Below, in pieces: positions 1-11,184 of a stretch of DNA of 64,000 nt (the first letter of the stretch is position 1; every line of letters begins with the position of its first letter). This DNA is from Takakia lepidozioides (lineage: Eukaryota > Streptophyta > Takakiopsida > Takakiales > Takakiaceae). The position numbers and the translations under genes were made by a program. The notes beneath the pieces are model-generated. The model was not told where the DNA came from. It ran no database searches and worked only from the letters and a program-made list of their open reading frames with translations. Where the stretch lies: the NCBI GenBank assembly GCA_030704615.1, contig CM060732.1:31043053-31107052 (forward strand), given 5' to 3'.

Positions 1-1499
1 CAGGAATATTGCCATGGTGGATATGACTACCAGTCAGGGTCATGCCCATACGTGAATGACGTGTGCATATTGCTAGACGGACATATGACTTCATGACTGC
101 CACTCTAATGTATTCTACCAGATCATCACATGTCGTCATGATATGGAGAGTCTGTGACATGGAACAACTTATGAGGTGTCTACATATGATTGGTTAAGTG
201 GCTTTGATATTGTGGTGCGGGGGATGCAAGTGAAGGGAACGGTTGCACACGAAGCAGCTTAGTAGGCCGTTGGCGCTTTGTGGAGAAGAATGGAACGTGA
301 AGCCAACATGCTAGAGAGGCGATCTGGAACCGCATCTGTTTGTGACGTTACGTTCAAATGGCGGCGTGCATTTTAGTGTTTGTTGATCGCCGACAACATC
401 AAAAGCAAGCCTCATACTGCGGAATGACAAACGAACAAATGATGCATTCAGGGGATAGATAAATTCATGCAAATCAAAAAATTCACTCATGAGAGTGATG
501 CAAAACATGGGCTCAACAAAAGTCTTTGGGCAGTGACCAAGAACACCAACAAAATATGAAATCCAATACACTCTAACATATCGCCTTGTGCATGTCGTCC
601 CTGTAGTAGGCCATCCCGGAGCTCCACGCCGTGTGCTACTGGAATAGAAGCTTGGCAATACGGTCTGTTCCGATCCACCCACTTTGCCATGGGGGGGTTT
701 TCTAAGAATGGGAGAGCCCATGAATTCAGCTTCTTGTATGATAAAACAACTGAGATAACAGCTCATGTTGTTCTCTCTAATGTACATATCCCCAATGACC
801 TGCCCCAAGCTAGAACAGCAACATGATGACATCAGGGAATAATGATGTGGTGCAAGGCATGGAACACCTGCAAGGCAGCAACATTGTAGTGTTGAATGTA
901 CTGCACCCTGCTTGAGCCATTCACAGATGGGGGACTATACAAGTGAGTCACATGGTGTTAGCTGGGGCATGAGAGAAACTGCCCATAAAATGCATCTATG
1001 CAAATAACCCACTCAACCAGCCAGAGCATCATCTATGCGGATTGCCAGATTCTTTTGGGGAAAAATGAAAATATGATAAGTAGGGACCAAGCTTAAAAGC
1101 ACTCCATTGGTATTCAATGGTCCATAAACACGAGCCTGCCCAATATAAGACCCACAAAATCACTGGGGCAATTATGTAATGTAAACTGGAAGGCACATGC
1201 ACTTTGTCAACAATGTACCCAAAGGCAGAACTGATGTGTAAATTTGCATGCCGTTCCAAAGTCTATAGTGACATAAATGTCATGACACGTTGCCAGACAG
1301 ACACGCCATGTAAGTTGGACACCTCCAACACCCTGCAAAAAGGACACCCCCAAGGGCAACCCTTAGTGCCAGTCTTATGAATCCCACATTATTCATGAAT
1401 CAACCGGGATTACATATTCAATTTTGCCCAATACCACCCTTCATATACTTGAGATAGAGGAAGGCAGTTGGGGGGGAAAGTCATACCTCATTCTAGGTA
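1..1499. other. Flank of the CACTA region, no gene seen
   Basis: No reading frame here resembles a known protein. The first 160 bases hold several copies of a CATGAC-like motif in both orientations. Similar motifs recur at 5500-5700 and 10060-10130. Such short repeated motifs are what subterminal transposase-binding repeats of CACTA elements look like, so this may be part of the element's end region. I could not find a clear CACTA terminus or target duplication. Confidence 0.4.
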
Positions 1500-4400
1500 C
1501 TAGTACACATCCACATCAACCAACTCCTCATCACTGGACTCTGAATCTCCATCGCAACTGTCCTCCGTGGGACATGGATGTGCTTCCTCAGATCGCATGT
1601 CTCTGTAAAGTGAAGCAACCTCTTCAGGTGTCACTTGGATGGTCTGGCCCACCCTGTCACTAGCAACGTTGGTCTCTTCAATGTGATTGGGGGCTAAGAG
1701 GCCTGATACACTTGCAATATCATCGTTGCAAATGCTCACATCAGAAACAGCCCTGCGTGACCTGGGGTTTTTTTCCAGCACCACGTTCCATCTCGGTTCA
1801 TTCACACACTCAGAGAAAAAAACTTGCTCGACCTGTGATGGGAGCACAAAAGGCTGTTCAAGTGGAGGCAACAAGTGGGAGAAATTCACCAATGTGAAGC
1901 CAGACTCATCCTGCTTCATTGACACAAGCTGAGAGCCCACACGTCGTGCACGTACCCATGAACACAATAGCACCGTGGTGTTTGTGGAGCCATAATCCAA
2001 TTCTAAAATCTCCTTTATGACACCCACATACCGTACCTGCTCACGGTCAATGCAAGTACTGTCATGCTGGAAAACAGTAGAGACCCCCGAGTCATATGTC
2101 ACAAAGGGGCTGTTGAGTCCATCTGAAGTAACCCTGAAGTGGTTTCCATAAGCCGACATGCTCTTGTATGATGTTGCGATTACTGATGGGGGTTTGGACA
2201 TGTCCAACAATTCCTTGCAGGCTGAATCAGTAGCATGGTTGGCAACACTTGGCACATGCTGGCGGACTGCTTTTACCAGCCATTCTGCAAAGTGAGGGAG
2301 AGCACGGATCTTGTTATGGTTAGTAGCATTTTCAGTCTCCAACCTGCATTTCTCCACCTCATAGGACCTGCCAACACACGCACAACCACAGAAATTTATC
2401 TAGTGCAACCCCTGCAGCCGATGGAAGAACTACTGCACACACACCTATACAAAGCATACCCATGCATAGCAAGTACCAGAACGTTTGCCACTTACCCCAA
2501 CATAATGCTCAAACTGGGATGGTTGTGAATGACATAGTCGTGGACAAGCTGCAACAATTCGAGGGTCAACCTCCGTGGTCGACCAACTCCTTCCAATACC
2601 CAGCCCGACACTGATTCCTCCTCTCCTGCATCCCACACTCTCCGCCTAGTAGCATCAACAGAAGACAAGTACTCTATACAAAATCCCAATGCCTCGTCAA
2701 ACACGTAGCCCTCTGCCATACTGCCCTCAGGCTTTGCCAAGTTTCGCACATACCCTTTAAAATCCTTCATTGCTCTCTCCACCGGGTACATCCACCGAGA
2801 AGCTACAGGTCCACACAAATCCACCTCATCCACCAAGTGGATAAGTAAATGTGTCATAACATCAAAAAATGAGGGTGGGAACTCTTTCTCCAGAAGACAA
2901 AGAGTCACTGCCACCTCCTTCTTCAATTCCTCATGCTCGGTGGGATCAATGAATTTTGCACAAAGCTTGCGAAACACACGGGACACTCTTAGTATGGCAT
3001 TGCGAACCCCAGGCGCCATCAACCCACGTAGAGCAAGTGGGAGGATCTGTTGCATTAGCACGTGATAATCATGTGACTTCAATTGGCTCAACTTTTGTTT
3101 GACCACATGTTTTTTGAAAGCAGAGGCATAGCCAGTGGGTACTTTCAGATTCGTGATAATCTCCAGGAACACCCGCCGCTCTGGTTTTGTGAGCACATAT
3201 GGCGCATCAGGCATTACCAATGTATCCACTCTGGTGGGATGGCGTCGTAACCAAAGAGGCTTTTGAATGCCCTGCAATTCCATATCGCGGCGAACTTGCA
3301 TCGTGTCCTTCTCGCCGAAAATAGTCTTGATTATGTTCTCCGTCACGTTGTTCTCGCAATGCATGGTATCAAAAGTGTGGCGGATGATAAGATGCTGCAC
3401 CATGTGGTCTAACAAATTAGGCACATTGCAATGCAGTCATGAATGATGTTTACAGCACAGGTTCAGTAAACAAACAATCATGCACAATGAAAAACCAATG
3501 CACTGTTTTGTTCCCAAAACACATGTGTGGTAATCGCACCTCCCAGTAAGGCAAGTCAAACAGAATGGACAATCGTTTTACGCCATGGAGCTTGGAGGGA
3601 TCGTTCTGTGCGCCTACAGTCCCACCATCATCAATCCATTGTTTGTAGTGTCGTGCACGCTCCTTGATTTCGGTGGCTGTCACTGTATGTGGAGCAGGTG
3701 TCATGTCTCGCGCCCCATTAAAAAGTCTGGATCTTCTATAGGCATGATTGTGGGGAAGATAGCGTCGATGCCCCTGGAATATCAATTTCTTACAAGCTGG
3801 GGAATATCTGGAATTGACTTGAGGTCCACATGCTGGACAAGCAGAGTACCCTTGGTGAACCTGACCTGATAACAAGCCATAGGCGGGGAAGTCATGTATG
3901 GACCACATGAGGATTGCACGCATGTTAAAAACCCGCTCTCCTTCAATGGCTGCCACATCCACGGCTGCAACTCCCACCCACAATGTCGTTAGCTCCTCCA
4001 CTAGTGGTTGCAGGTAAACATCCACATTTTCACTTGTCACAGATTCCTTTCCAGGAATGAGGAGTGTTAACATGACAAAAAATTTCTTCGTTACCAACCA
4101 TGGAGGTAGATTATAATTGAGCACCATGATGGGCCGGGTGGACCAAGAAGTGGATTTGGTGCCATAAGGATTGACCCCATCCAGTGCCAATCCAAGACGC
4201 AGATTTCTTGGATCTGAAGCAAAATCCGGCCATGTGTTGTCAATATGGCACCAAGCCTTACTGTCTGCAGCATGCCGGACCATGCCATCTGCACTTCTAT
4301 GATTGTTGTGCCACTTCATGAGCTCTGCCAGCGTCTTAACTCAAAACATCCGTTTCAATCTAGGTATGAGAGGAAAGTATCGCAACACCTTCTTGGGCAC

Positions 4401-5037
4401 CTTCCCACGGCCGTCCATGTATCGACGACTATGGCACTTGGGGCAATTAGCAGCCTTTTTGAGGTCTCCACGAAACAATACACATCCACGCTCACAGGCA
4501 TGGATCTGTTTGTATCCTAGACCCATCATGGCGATCATATTTTTGGCCTCATACTGCGATTTGGGCAAGGTGTTTTGTTTGGGCAAAATCTCCAGCCTCA
4601 ACAATGAAAATAACTCATCCACAAATGCGTTGGTACATCTGTGCGCAAGAATTGAGCAACATCAATGTGGCAGTCAATCGGTTGTGAACGCTCCCATCGT
4701 ATAAGGGGATTTGGGACTCTCGCATGAGTTTTCCATGGTGAAGATCATTTGGCGCGCCTGCTTCTTCTCCGCCCATATTTTCCCCATCAGGCATTTAAGA
4801 GGGATTTGCGCCATTCTCAACAGCCTCATCATTGTCCAAGTGAAGGGCATTTGGGGCAGGTGTGGGATTCTCCCGGAGGGTATCTGATATTTCAAATGCA
4901 TCTTGCACAGCACGGGCAATCTGGCCCCGTAGCCCATTGCCGTCTTGTCCATCCAAATTGACGTCGTTTGCAACACTCTCTAGGCTACATTCAGCCTCCA
5001 CTTCAGAGTCGGATGTAATGTAGCCCTGTGAACGCAA
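1500..5037 (-). pseudogene. CACTA (En/Spm) TNP2-like transposase gene, interrupted
   Basis: This encodes the catalytic transposase of a plant CACTA DNA transposon, spread over several minus-strand segments. In order they are: an acidic N-terminal part (about 4674-5037); a Cys-rich segment with HACERGC and CPKCHSRRY (4341-4622); the Transposase_21 core (3540-4319) with WPDFASDPRNLRLGLALDG and YNLPPW; a DUF4218 segment (about 2500-3394) starting HLIIRHTFDTMHCENN; and a DUF4216-like C-terminal part (about 1500-2357). An intron at 3395-3539 has a GTGCGA donor and a GCAG acceptor and joins DLPYWE to HLIIRH, as in the family. A TGA at 4341-4343 sits in an otherwise open frame between LKRMF and VKTLAEL, where family members read through, so this copy is probably inactive. 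Exon borders downstream of DUF4218 are uncertain. Confidence 0.85.
3395..3539 (-). other. Intron in the TNP2-like transposase gene
   Basis: On the minus strand the sequence leaves the conserved FDLPYWE motif at a GTGCGA donor and returns at a GCAG acceptor directly before HLIIRHTFDTMHCE. Removing these 145 bases restores the continuous family motif. This explains the apparent break between the transposase core and the DUF4218 part. Confidence 0.75.
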
Positions 5038-6610
5038 ATGAAATCATAAATTGGGATACGATGAACAGGCTTTTTTCAAAACTCCCAGATTATGAAATTT
5101 CAGTTAAACATTGTTATGTAAGCAAACACTTTGTAGAATTGCACTAGTTCAATACATGTGAATGCTACAAGTCTCCCCCGCACTTGCGAATCAGGAGACG
5201 AAATTGGTCGGCCACAGACTTCATTTCAAAGCAGCTTGTGGAGCTCAGACACAAACACAAATGAAAACTACTCTCATATAATATGGCAAAGTAGGAACAC
5301 AGTTTTCATCGAAAAACAAAACAAACATACCCTCTGTGATAGAGGGAGACATCCTCACATACAGACAGCTATCTGCACAGACCAACAAAGTGAAAGCTCT
5401 CAACAAATATGCCCAAGTGGGCAGTGCGTTGAAGGCATGACACATGGCAACAAACTGCCAAAAGCCCAAAATGCATATTGCCTTCACACATGGCAGTCAA
5501 CAACGACCATGTAGTCATGACCCTGACTACATGACTCCAGTACAACCAATGGAAGAACACCACGTAGTTGAAATGTCCATGATCCACGGTCATGAAGTCA
5601 TGGACATGACTACTCTGACGCACTACCGACTACATGACTCCATCACTACGACTCCATGACTCCAATACATCCAACGGAAGAACGACACGTAGTTCGGACT
5701 CCAGTCACTCCCACGACTGTCCAAAATGCGGACATGCGCGGGCGTGCTGCGAGCATGTCAGAGTGCGTGCGTCGTGCAAGGCGTACCGGGACTGTACACT
5801 GTCGAAGGTTTGGGTCCAGGCTAAACCGTAGACCTCTCACATTTAAAAAAAAAAAAACCCTAATGACAAGCCCCTGCAATGCGATGTCTGACAACCCCAA
5901 ACTAAAGTATTCGGGTCAGTTGAGCACTCCGGTTGAGGTGGAATGCTCTCCTGCGAGATTTAGGCCACAACACTAGGGTGAGCCGCCTCTCAGTATACTC
6001 ACAGTGGGTGCGAACCAAACAACTCCGCCTCAACCTCTTTGTTGCGAGCAATGCAGGTCTCCCTTAGCTTCTCATACGCAGTCAGAGGACCGCACGGGGA
6101 GGGCCTGACCATGGCAGTCTGACATCAGCTGCAAAGACCCTTGCACACCCCCTGTGTAAGTACAATGTATACAACGAGAGCGGGGTTTCGGCTAACAGCT
6201 CAACAACTCCGTGTGCGCAGGAAAGATGAGAAACTGTGGCGACTAGAGGAGGCGCATGCCATTGCACAAGGGCACCGCAAAATATTGTGCAACTGCAAAA
6301 TATGCCATGGAGGGATCTCGCAGTTTCTACCGATGGCCAAAAAACACCTAACAAACCCGCATCCTTGTCTTTTGGGTTTACGAGTTTTTCTACATTCCCA
6401 GTGTTGGGATTGCATTGCTAAGTACACAGAATGATGGTTGTGAGGCGACGCCTGTCTCCACACTATCATGGCGCACCATGAAGAGAGCGGGATTGGTTAA
6501 TTTCTTCATGGGACGAGGATTGCAGGCTTCTTGCTCCGAAACCAAAGCGTGCTTGCCGTCGACCTCCACTACCCACGGGACCACCCAGACGCAGTGGAAG
6601 GCTAGAAACA
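5038..6610. promoter_or_regulatory. Divergent intergenic region between the TNP2-like and TNPA-like genes
   Basis: No gene is recognised. The two transposon genes point away from each other across this region, so it should hold both promoters. It contains repeated CATGACT and CATGACC motifs and a 43-bp imperfect direct repeat at about 5530-5572 and 5655-5698. An A run lies near 5843-5855. No TATA box could be assigned with confidence. Confidence 0.4.
5530..5698. repeat. Pair of ~43-bp direct repeats rich in CATGACT
   Basis: Two copies, at about 5530-5572 and 5655-5698, share CATGACTCCA, then TACA, CCAA and GGAAGAAC, and end in CACGTAGTT. The 80 bases between them hold more CATGAC motifs on both strands. 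They are candidates for TNPA-type binding sites; that role is inference. Confidence 0.55.
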
Positions 6611-9600
6611 ATGGCCGACGAGGCACGACCGTATGTAGACGAAGACGAGGAGGAGGATTTGTTGTGTGTCCCTGCGGGCGAGCACACTGGCGATTCTAGC
6701 GAAGATATTCTTCGCCACCCAGCTCCTGCACCCTCGCTTCCCCAGAAACGCCCGTCGCCGGCAAAATCACCATCTGTAAGCACCTCCTCACTATGACGCC
6801 ACATCTTCAGCATTTCTATGCATTCACATGCTCAGCATACCCATGAAGGAAGCATGCAAATGTACAGAACATGTCTGAGACTTTCTTAGCATTCCAGGAT
6901 GTAAATGCACTTCCCACACAGAAGAGGTTGAAAGGTGGAAGCCACAGAAAATCTGGCAGTGGACGTGGCACAACTTTGAATGCAATCACATTTGGAAAGT
7001 TCTCACTTTGGGAATTTCACATTGGGGAGATGGCATTGCTAGAAAAATTGGGATGTAGGAAGGAAGGGATGCCCGAGCATATAGGCAGTGAAACCCCACA
7101 ATGGGATAGGAAATCAACCCCTTTTGCTATATCTTCATCGTGTACATAGTTTGGGTTAAAGTCAAAGGCTCTTACTAAGAGGTTGATACATAGTGATGTT
7201 TCTGTTTACAACTAAAATGCAATGTCCATTCAAATGAGTCCATCTACCCACTGATGCAAGTACTTGTATGCACGCTTTGATACAAGCATGCCAATGGTTT
7301 TTGAGGTCTCCTCACTAGGTAGGCTTTGGAATTGGCCATGTAGATTTGGCTCAGCCCCCACTTTTCTGAATGGGTAAACAGAAGTGTGGGGCACCTGATG
7401 AGTCTGAGGGGATGAGGACCTGCTCATAGGAGGATGAGTACAATCAAAGCTTTAAAATGGCAGGTGCACGGCGTTAATTTGTTCTAAGTTGCCATGATTT
7501 CATTTGAATGCTTTGATTGACTTTAATGTTTGAATTGGTTTTTATTCTGTGCAGGCCAGGAAGAGGCGAGCTTCCATCGAAGGCGCTGCAGCTGTGGTGG
7601 GCAGTCCATCGGGGCGGGGGTTGTTCAAACAAGTCAACCCTGCTACAAACAAGTCCCCAAGCGCAGAACGACCACCTCCACGACCTATTCCACAGTACCC
7701 TCCGTACACACATTACCCACATGCCTACCCCACCCCCGATCAGTATGGCGCTGCGGGCCCTTACAACCCGCACATCCAATACAAGCCCCCTCCAGGTGGT
7801 TACCCACAGCGCCATATGCCCATTCTCCTCCACCTATTCCCCCTTACCTCCTAGACCCACATGCTTACCCGGCATCTACACGTCCACCATACGAACCTTT
7901 TGGGCCATACGGTGGGCGATACTGTCCCGCCCCCCATTCCCCATGGCAACCCCCAGCTGCCCCACCACCTGAGGTGGCAAAGGAAGAGACCCCTATGACC
8001 AAGAAGGAGCGAGCTAATGCTTTGAGGCGGGCGAACAGGCGTGCCAGGGCAGAGGCAATCCGAAACCATGATGCGCGAGACGAAGATGGACTCCCCCCTC
8101 AAGTGCTTCCGGTTGACAAAGCTGGAGAGCCCATTGGACCAGCACGCAATACCTCGCATGTAGCCCTCAAAGGCCAGATGTGGCGTTTGTGTGACATGTC
8201 AATGCATATTGCAGCGCAGGATGAATCTGTCATTGAAGAAATATATAGGATTCTAAACTCTACATTTGCGTACACGCCACGTGGTCTTGACTATGAGCAC
8301 ATGAGGAAGACACTTGGCATTGCCTTGAAAACCCAAAGACACGAGATCCATGCAATGTACAAGGCAGGTGAGGGGAGGCCTGCGCATCTGAAGGAAGCTC
8401 ATTGGGACAGGCTGGTATCGTATTGGCAGACAGCAGGATTCAACGCAAAAAGTGCCCTCATGAAGGTTGCAAATTCATCAATCAAGAAGCCTTCAAAAAC
8501 AGGACGTGGTGGGAAGGCATCTGTTGAGGCTCGGCTTGTAAGTTCACACACCAGCATTTTTGCCCTCTTTGCCTTGGCTGATTGTTGTTTATAATGTGAA
8601 ACAGGCAACTTTGCATATGTGATCTAAACATATTTATGCACATGTGGACCAAATATGAGCTTGAACTAAGTTGATTCAATGGGTCATTCTAGTGTTGAAC
8701 GCAGCTACGTGTCATAGAGACGGAAAATTGTGTTTCGCTTGCACATGATTTTTTTTTTTTTTTTTTTTTTTCCATTTTCAAGCCATATGCTTAATGATAG
8801 CATATGCAATGTGCGTGAAAAATTTGGGAGTAAACAAAAGTCATTTGGACCCATAACCAGATTTTGTTCTCTCATTTGCACTCAAAAGTTGAGTTATCTC
8901 CAACTTTATGCACTCTTCATAGAGAGTTTTGCAAAAGTGACCCTAGAAACACACTTATTTGTTTTCCATTTTGTTTTTGTCCCATTTTTTGCATGGATGT
9001 AGTGGTGCAAAGCCTGATGTCACAGAACAAAATAGAGCTAAAAATAAAATCATTACGCCCCTCAAAACCGCAATCATATATTTTCTAAATGCAAATATTT
9101 ATTTTAAATTCATTTAAATTCGATTTAATTCAAAATTGGTGCAAGGGTGAGTGCGTTATTGGGGAGGGTTTTTTTTTTATTTATTTATTTATTTATTTTT
9201 TTATTTTTTCCCTCTGCTGGATCTTTGTATAGGTGTTGCGCACATATTTAAACACATGTAGGAAAAAATGAAGCTTGAGCCACATCCGTTTGTTGGGTGC
9301 AATGGCATGAGAGGATTTTCTTTCACATTAATAAACAAAAATTGGTTGATAGGGTGAATGCGTCATTGGGGGGGCAAATGATTTTGTTTGGGTTTGAAAC
9401 TTTGCATGCATGTACGTTGCACACATACATGTAATTATTGAATGACATATTTGATGCACACACACATTGAAGGTTGTTGTTTGAATTTCGCTTATAATGA
9501 AGTGTATGGTTGCAAGGACACATTATAATATATGTCCCTATGTTCATTTGTTCGTATCAGGACTTTGTCCATCCCTTCCCGGTCTTTTCTCTTGGCACCC

Positions 9601-10042
9601 CATCCGAAAACAACCCAAGTACATCAGGCGGGAGTCGTGGGCGAGACGCCGTTCCCACGGTACCGGACGATGATGACGATGACAATGACAATGACAACAA
9701 CAATGAGCATGGAATTAATCATGGGGATGTGCAAGCCATGGAGGATCTCTTAATGCATCATGTGGGCGCTGATGCATCCCATGAAGAGAGAACCCGACCA
9801 ATCGATGATCCTGAAATGGCCCCCTCAAATGACATGGAGAGGGAGGCGAGAACTCTCTTGTACGAAGGGGCGAAAGTGAGTCGACTTTCAACAATCTTAC
9901 TTTTGCTCAATCTTCAAATTCGATTTGATATAAGTAATGTTGGGATGTCTGCCATAATGCGAACTATTGCAGACTATATCCTTGCTCAATACTTGAAACC
10001 CAAGATGTCACGGTCGCGGAAAGAGGCGCGCGAAGTCTGTTA
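6611..10042 (+). CDS. TNPA-like accessory gene of a CACTA element (multi-exon)
   Basis: The probable first exon starts at ATG 6611 with an acidic stretch (EARPYVDEDEEEDLL) and ends near 6776. The second runs from about 7555 to 8540. It is proline- and tyrosine-rich at first (YPHAYPTPDQYGAAGPY), then basic (KKERANALRRANRRARAEA), and ends in a segment resembling the plant transposase Ptta/En/Spm family: HWDRLVSYWQTAGFNAKSAL followed by KPSKTGRGGKASVEARL. A last exon at about 9561-10042 has an Asp/Asn-rich tract and ends EAREVC before TAA. These proteins usually bind subterminal repeats and assist the main transposase. Assignment rests on this segment and on the neighbouring TNP2-like gene. The proline-rich part shifts frame near 7855, so either a small intron or a defect is present. 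Exon borders are approximate. Confidence 0.5.
9130..9375. repeat. Two ~40-bp direct repeats inside a TNPA-like intron
   Basis: AAAATTGGT followed by GGGTGA, then TGCG and ATTGGGG, occurs at about 9130-9167 and again at about 9333-9375. Between the copies lies a T-rich tract. The preceding intron also holds a run of more than 20 T at about 8748-8771. Confidence 0.5.
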
Positions 10043-10129
10043 AATGGCTGATATGTCTGATTATTCTTTCATGACAACGACCCTAGGGGTCATGTCCTTG
10101 TCTTGACATGACAAAAAGTATCTTCCCTC
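10040..10129. repeat. 90-bp direct repeat, copy 1
   Basis: It overlaps the stop codon of the TNPA-like gene. The sequence is nearly identical to 13511-13600, differing at about two positions. It contains a perfect 8-bp inverted pair, GTCATGTC and GACATGAC, separated by 8 bases. It could be an end of a transposable element or a duplicated gene tail. Confidence 0.8.
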
Positions 10130-10410
10130 TCTCACTGTCCAGTATGCTTAATGGTTTCTGCATACACTATCCATTGATTACCATGCTGATTTTCCAGTCT
10201 TTGTGCAGAACCCCACCAAGATCACTCCGGAATGGATTGATGAGCTGCAGACCTTGGGGTACTAGCTCCGGCTGCTTCCTCCAATCCTTGTTATTCAAGC
10301 TGTGCAACCATGGTTCATACCAGGTATGTTTTTTTCCAACAGACCAATGGTTTGGGCATGGAGAATAGATAAGCACAGGACATAACAAACTTATAAATTA
10401 TGATAATATG

Positions 10411-10838
10411 AGCTAGGCCCTGGTAAGATAGTATACTCGAGTATATGTACACACCTTCTACATGGTCCGGTCACTGTACATTACTCTTACTAACTGTCCC
10501 CTGTAGCCAATGCCTTATATCAATATTTAGTTTGTCTTCGGCTCAAATGCTTTTTGGCTTCTCCTAAATGTGGCTTTGCTCTTAGTAGCACCACACAAAC
10601 AGACCCCTGAATGTTGATATCATGAGCTAGGCCATGGTAAGACAGTATACTGGAGTATATGTACACACATTCTACATGATCCGGTCACTGTACATCATTC
10701 TTGCTAACTGATCCCTTGTAGCCAATGCCTTATGTCAAAATTTAGTTGGTCTTCGGCTCACATGCTTTTTGGCTTCTCCTAGATGTGGCTTCGCTCTTTG
10801 TAGCACCACACAAAAATGTCGGCGCTTGGGTGTGATTT
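10411..10838. repeat. Tandem duplication, period 214 bp, two copies
   Basis: The segment starting AGCTAGGCC at 10411 recurs at 10625. Shared landmarks are the TATACT and GAGTATATGTACACAC block, GTCACTGTACAT, GTAGCCAATGCCTTAT, CTTTTTGGCTTCTCCTA and GTAGCACCACACAA. Copies differ by scattered substitutions, so the duplication is not very recent. Confidence 0.85.
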
Positions 10839-11133
10839 TTGACAGCCTAAATATGGTGTGTCCTTTTCCTTGAAAGCAGATATGCTTGTGATGGTGGAGT
10901 TCACAAAAAACCAGAGTAAGTAAATACCATGGTTTCTTACACCTATGATTTCTTCAATAACTAGTTCCTTTTGGGGTCTATGCTTAATACATACCCCAGC
11001 AATATGCTCGATTTCATATGCTTGTTCTGATTACCCAGATTGAATAAGGGATAGTTTGATAATCCTCTATGGTACACCTTCCAAAGGATTTGCTAATGAG
11101 CAGGGAGAGGTTACCCTTTTGGAGAAGGAGTCT

Positions 11134-11184
11134 GGTATGCACTCCCTTACGGGGTGAGTGCATACCACACTCACTCCGTAAGGG
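11134..11184. repeat. Overlapping, mutually exclusive hairpins
   Basis: An 11-bp arm at 11134-11144 (GGTATGCACTC) pairs perfectly with 11156-11166. The segment 11144-11160 pairs equally well with 11168-11184 (17 bp, one mismatch). The two stems compete for the same bases. Function is unknown; it could be a relic of a foldback element. Confidence 0.6.
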
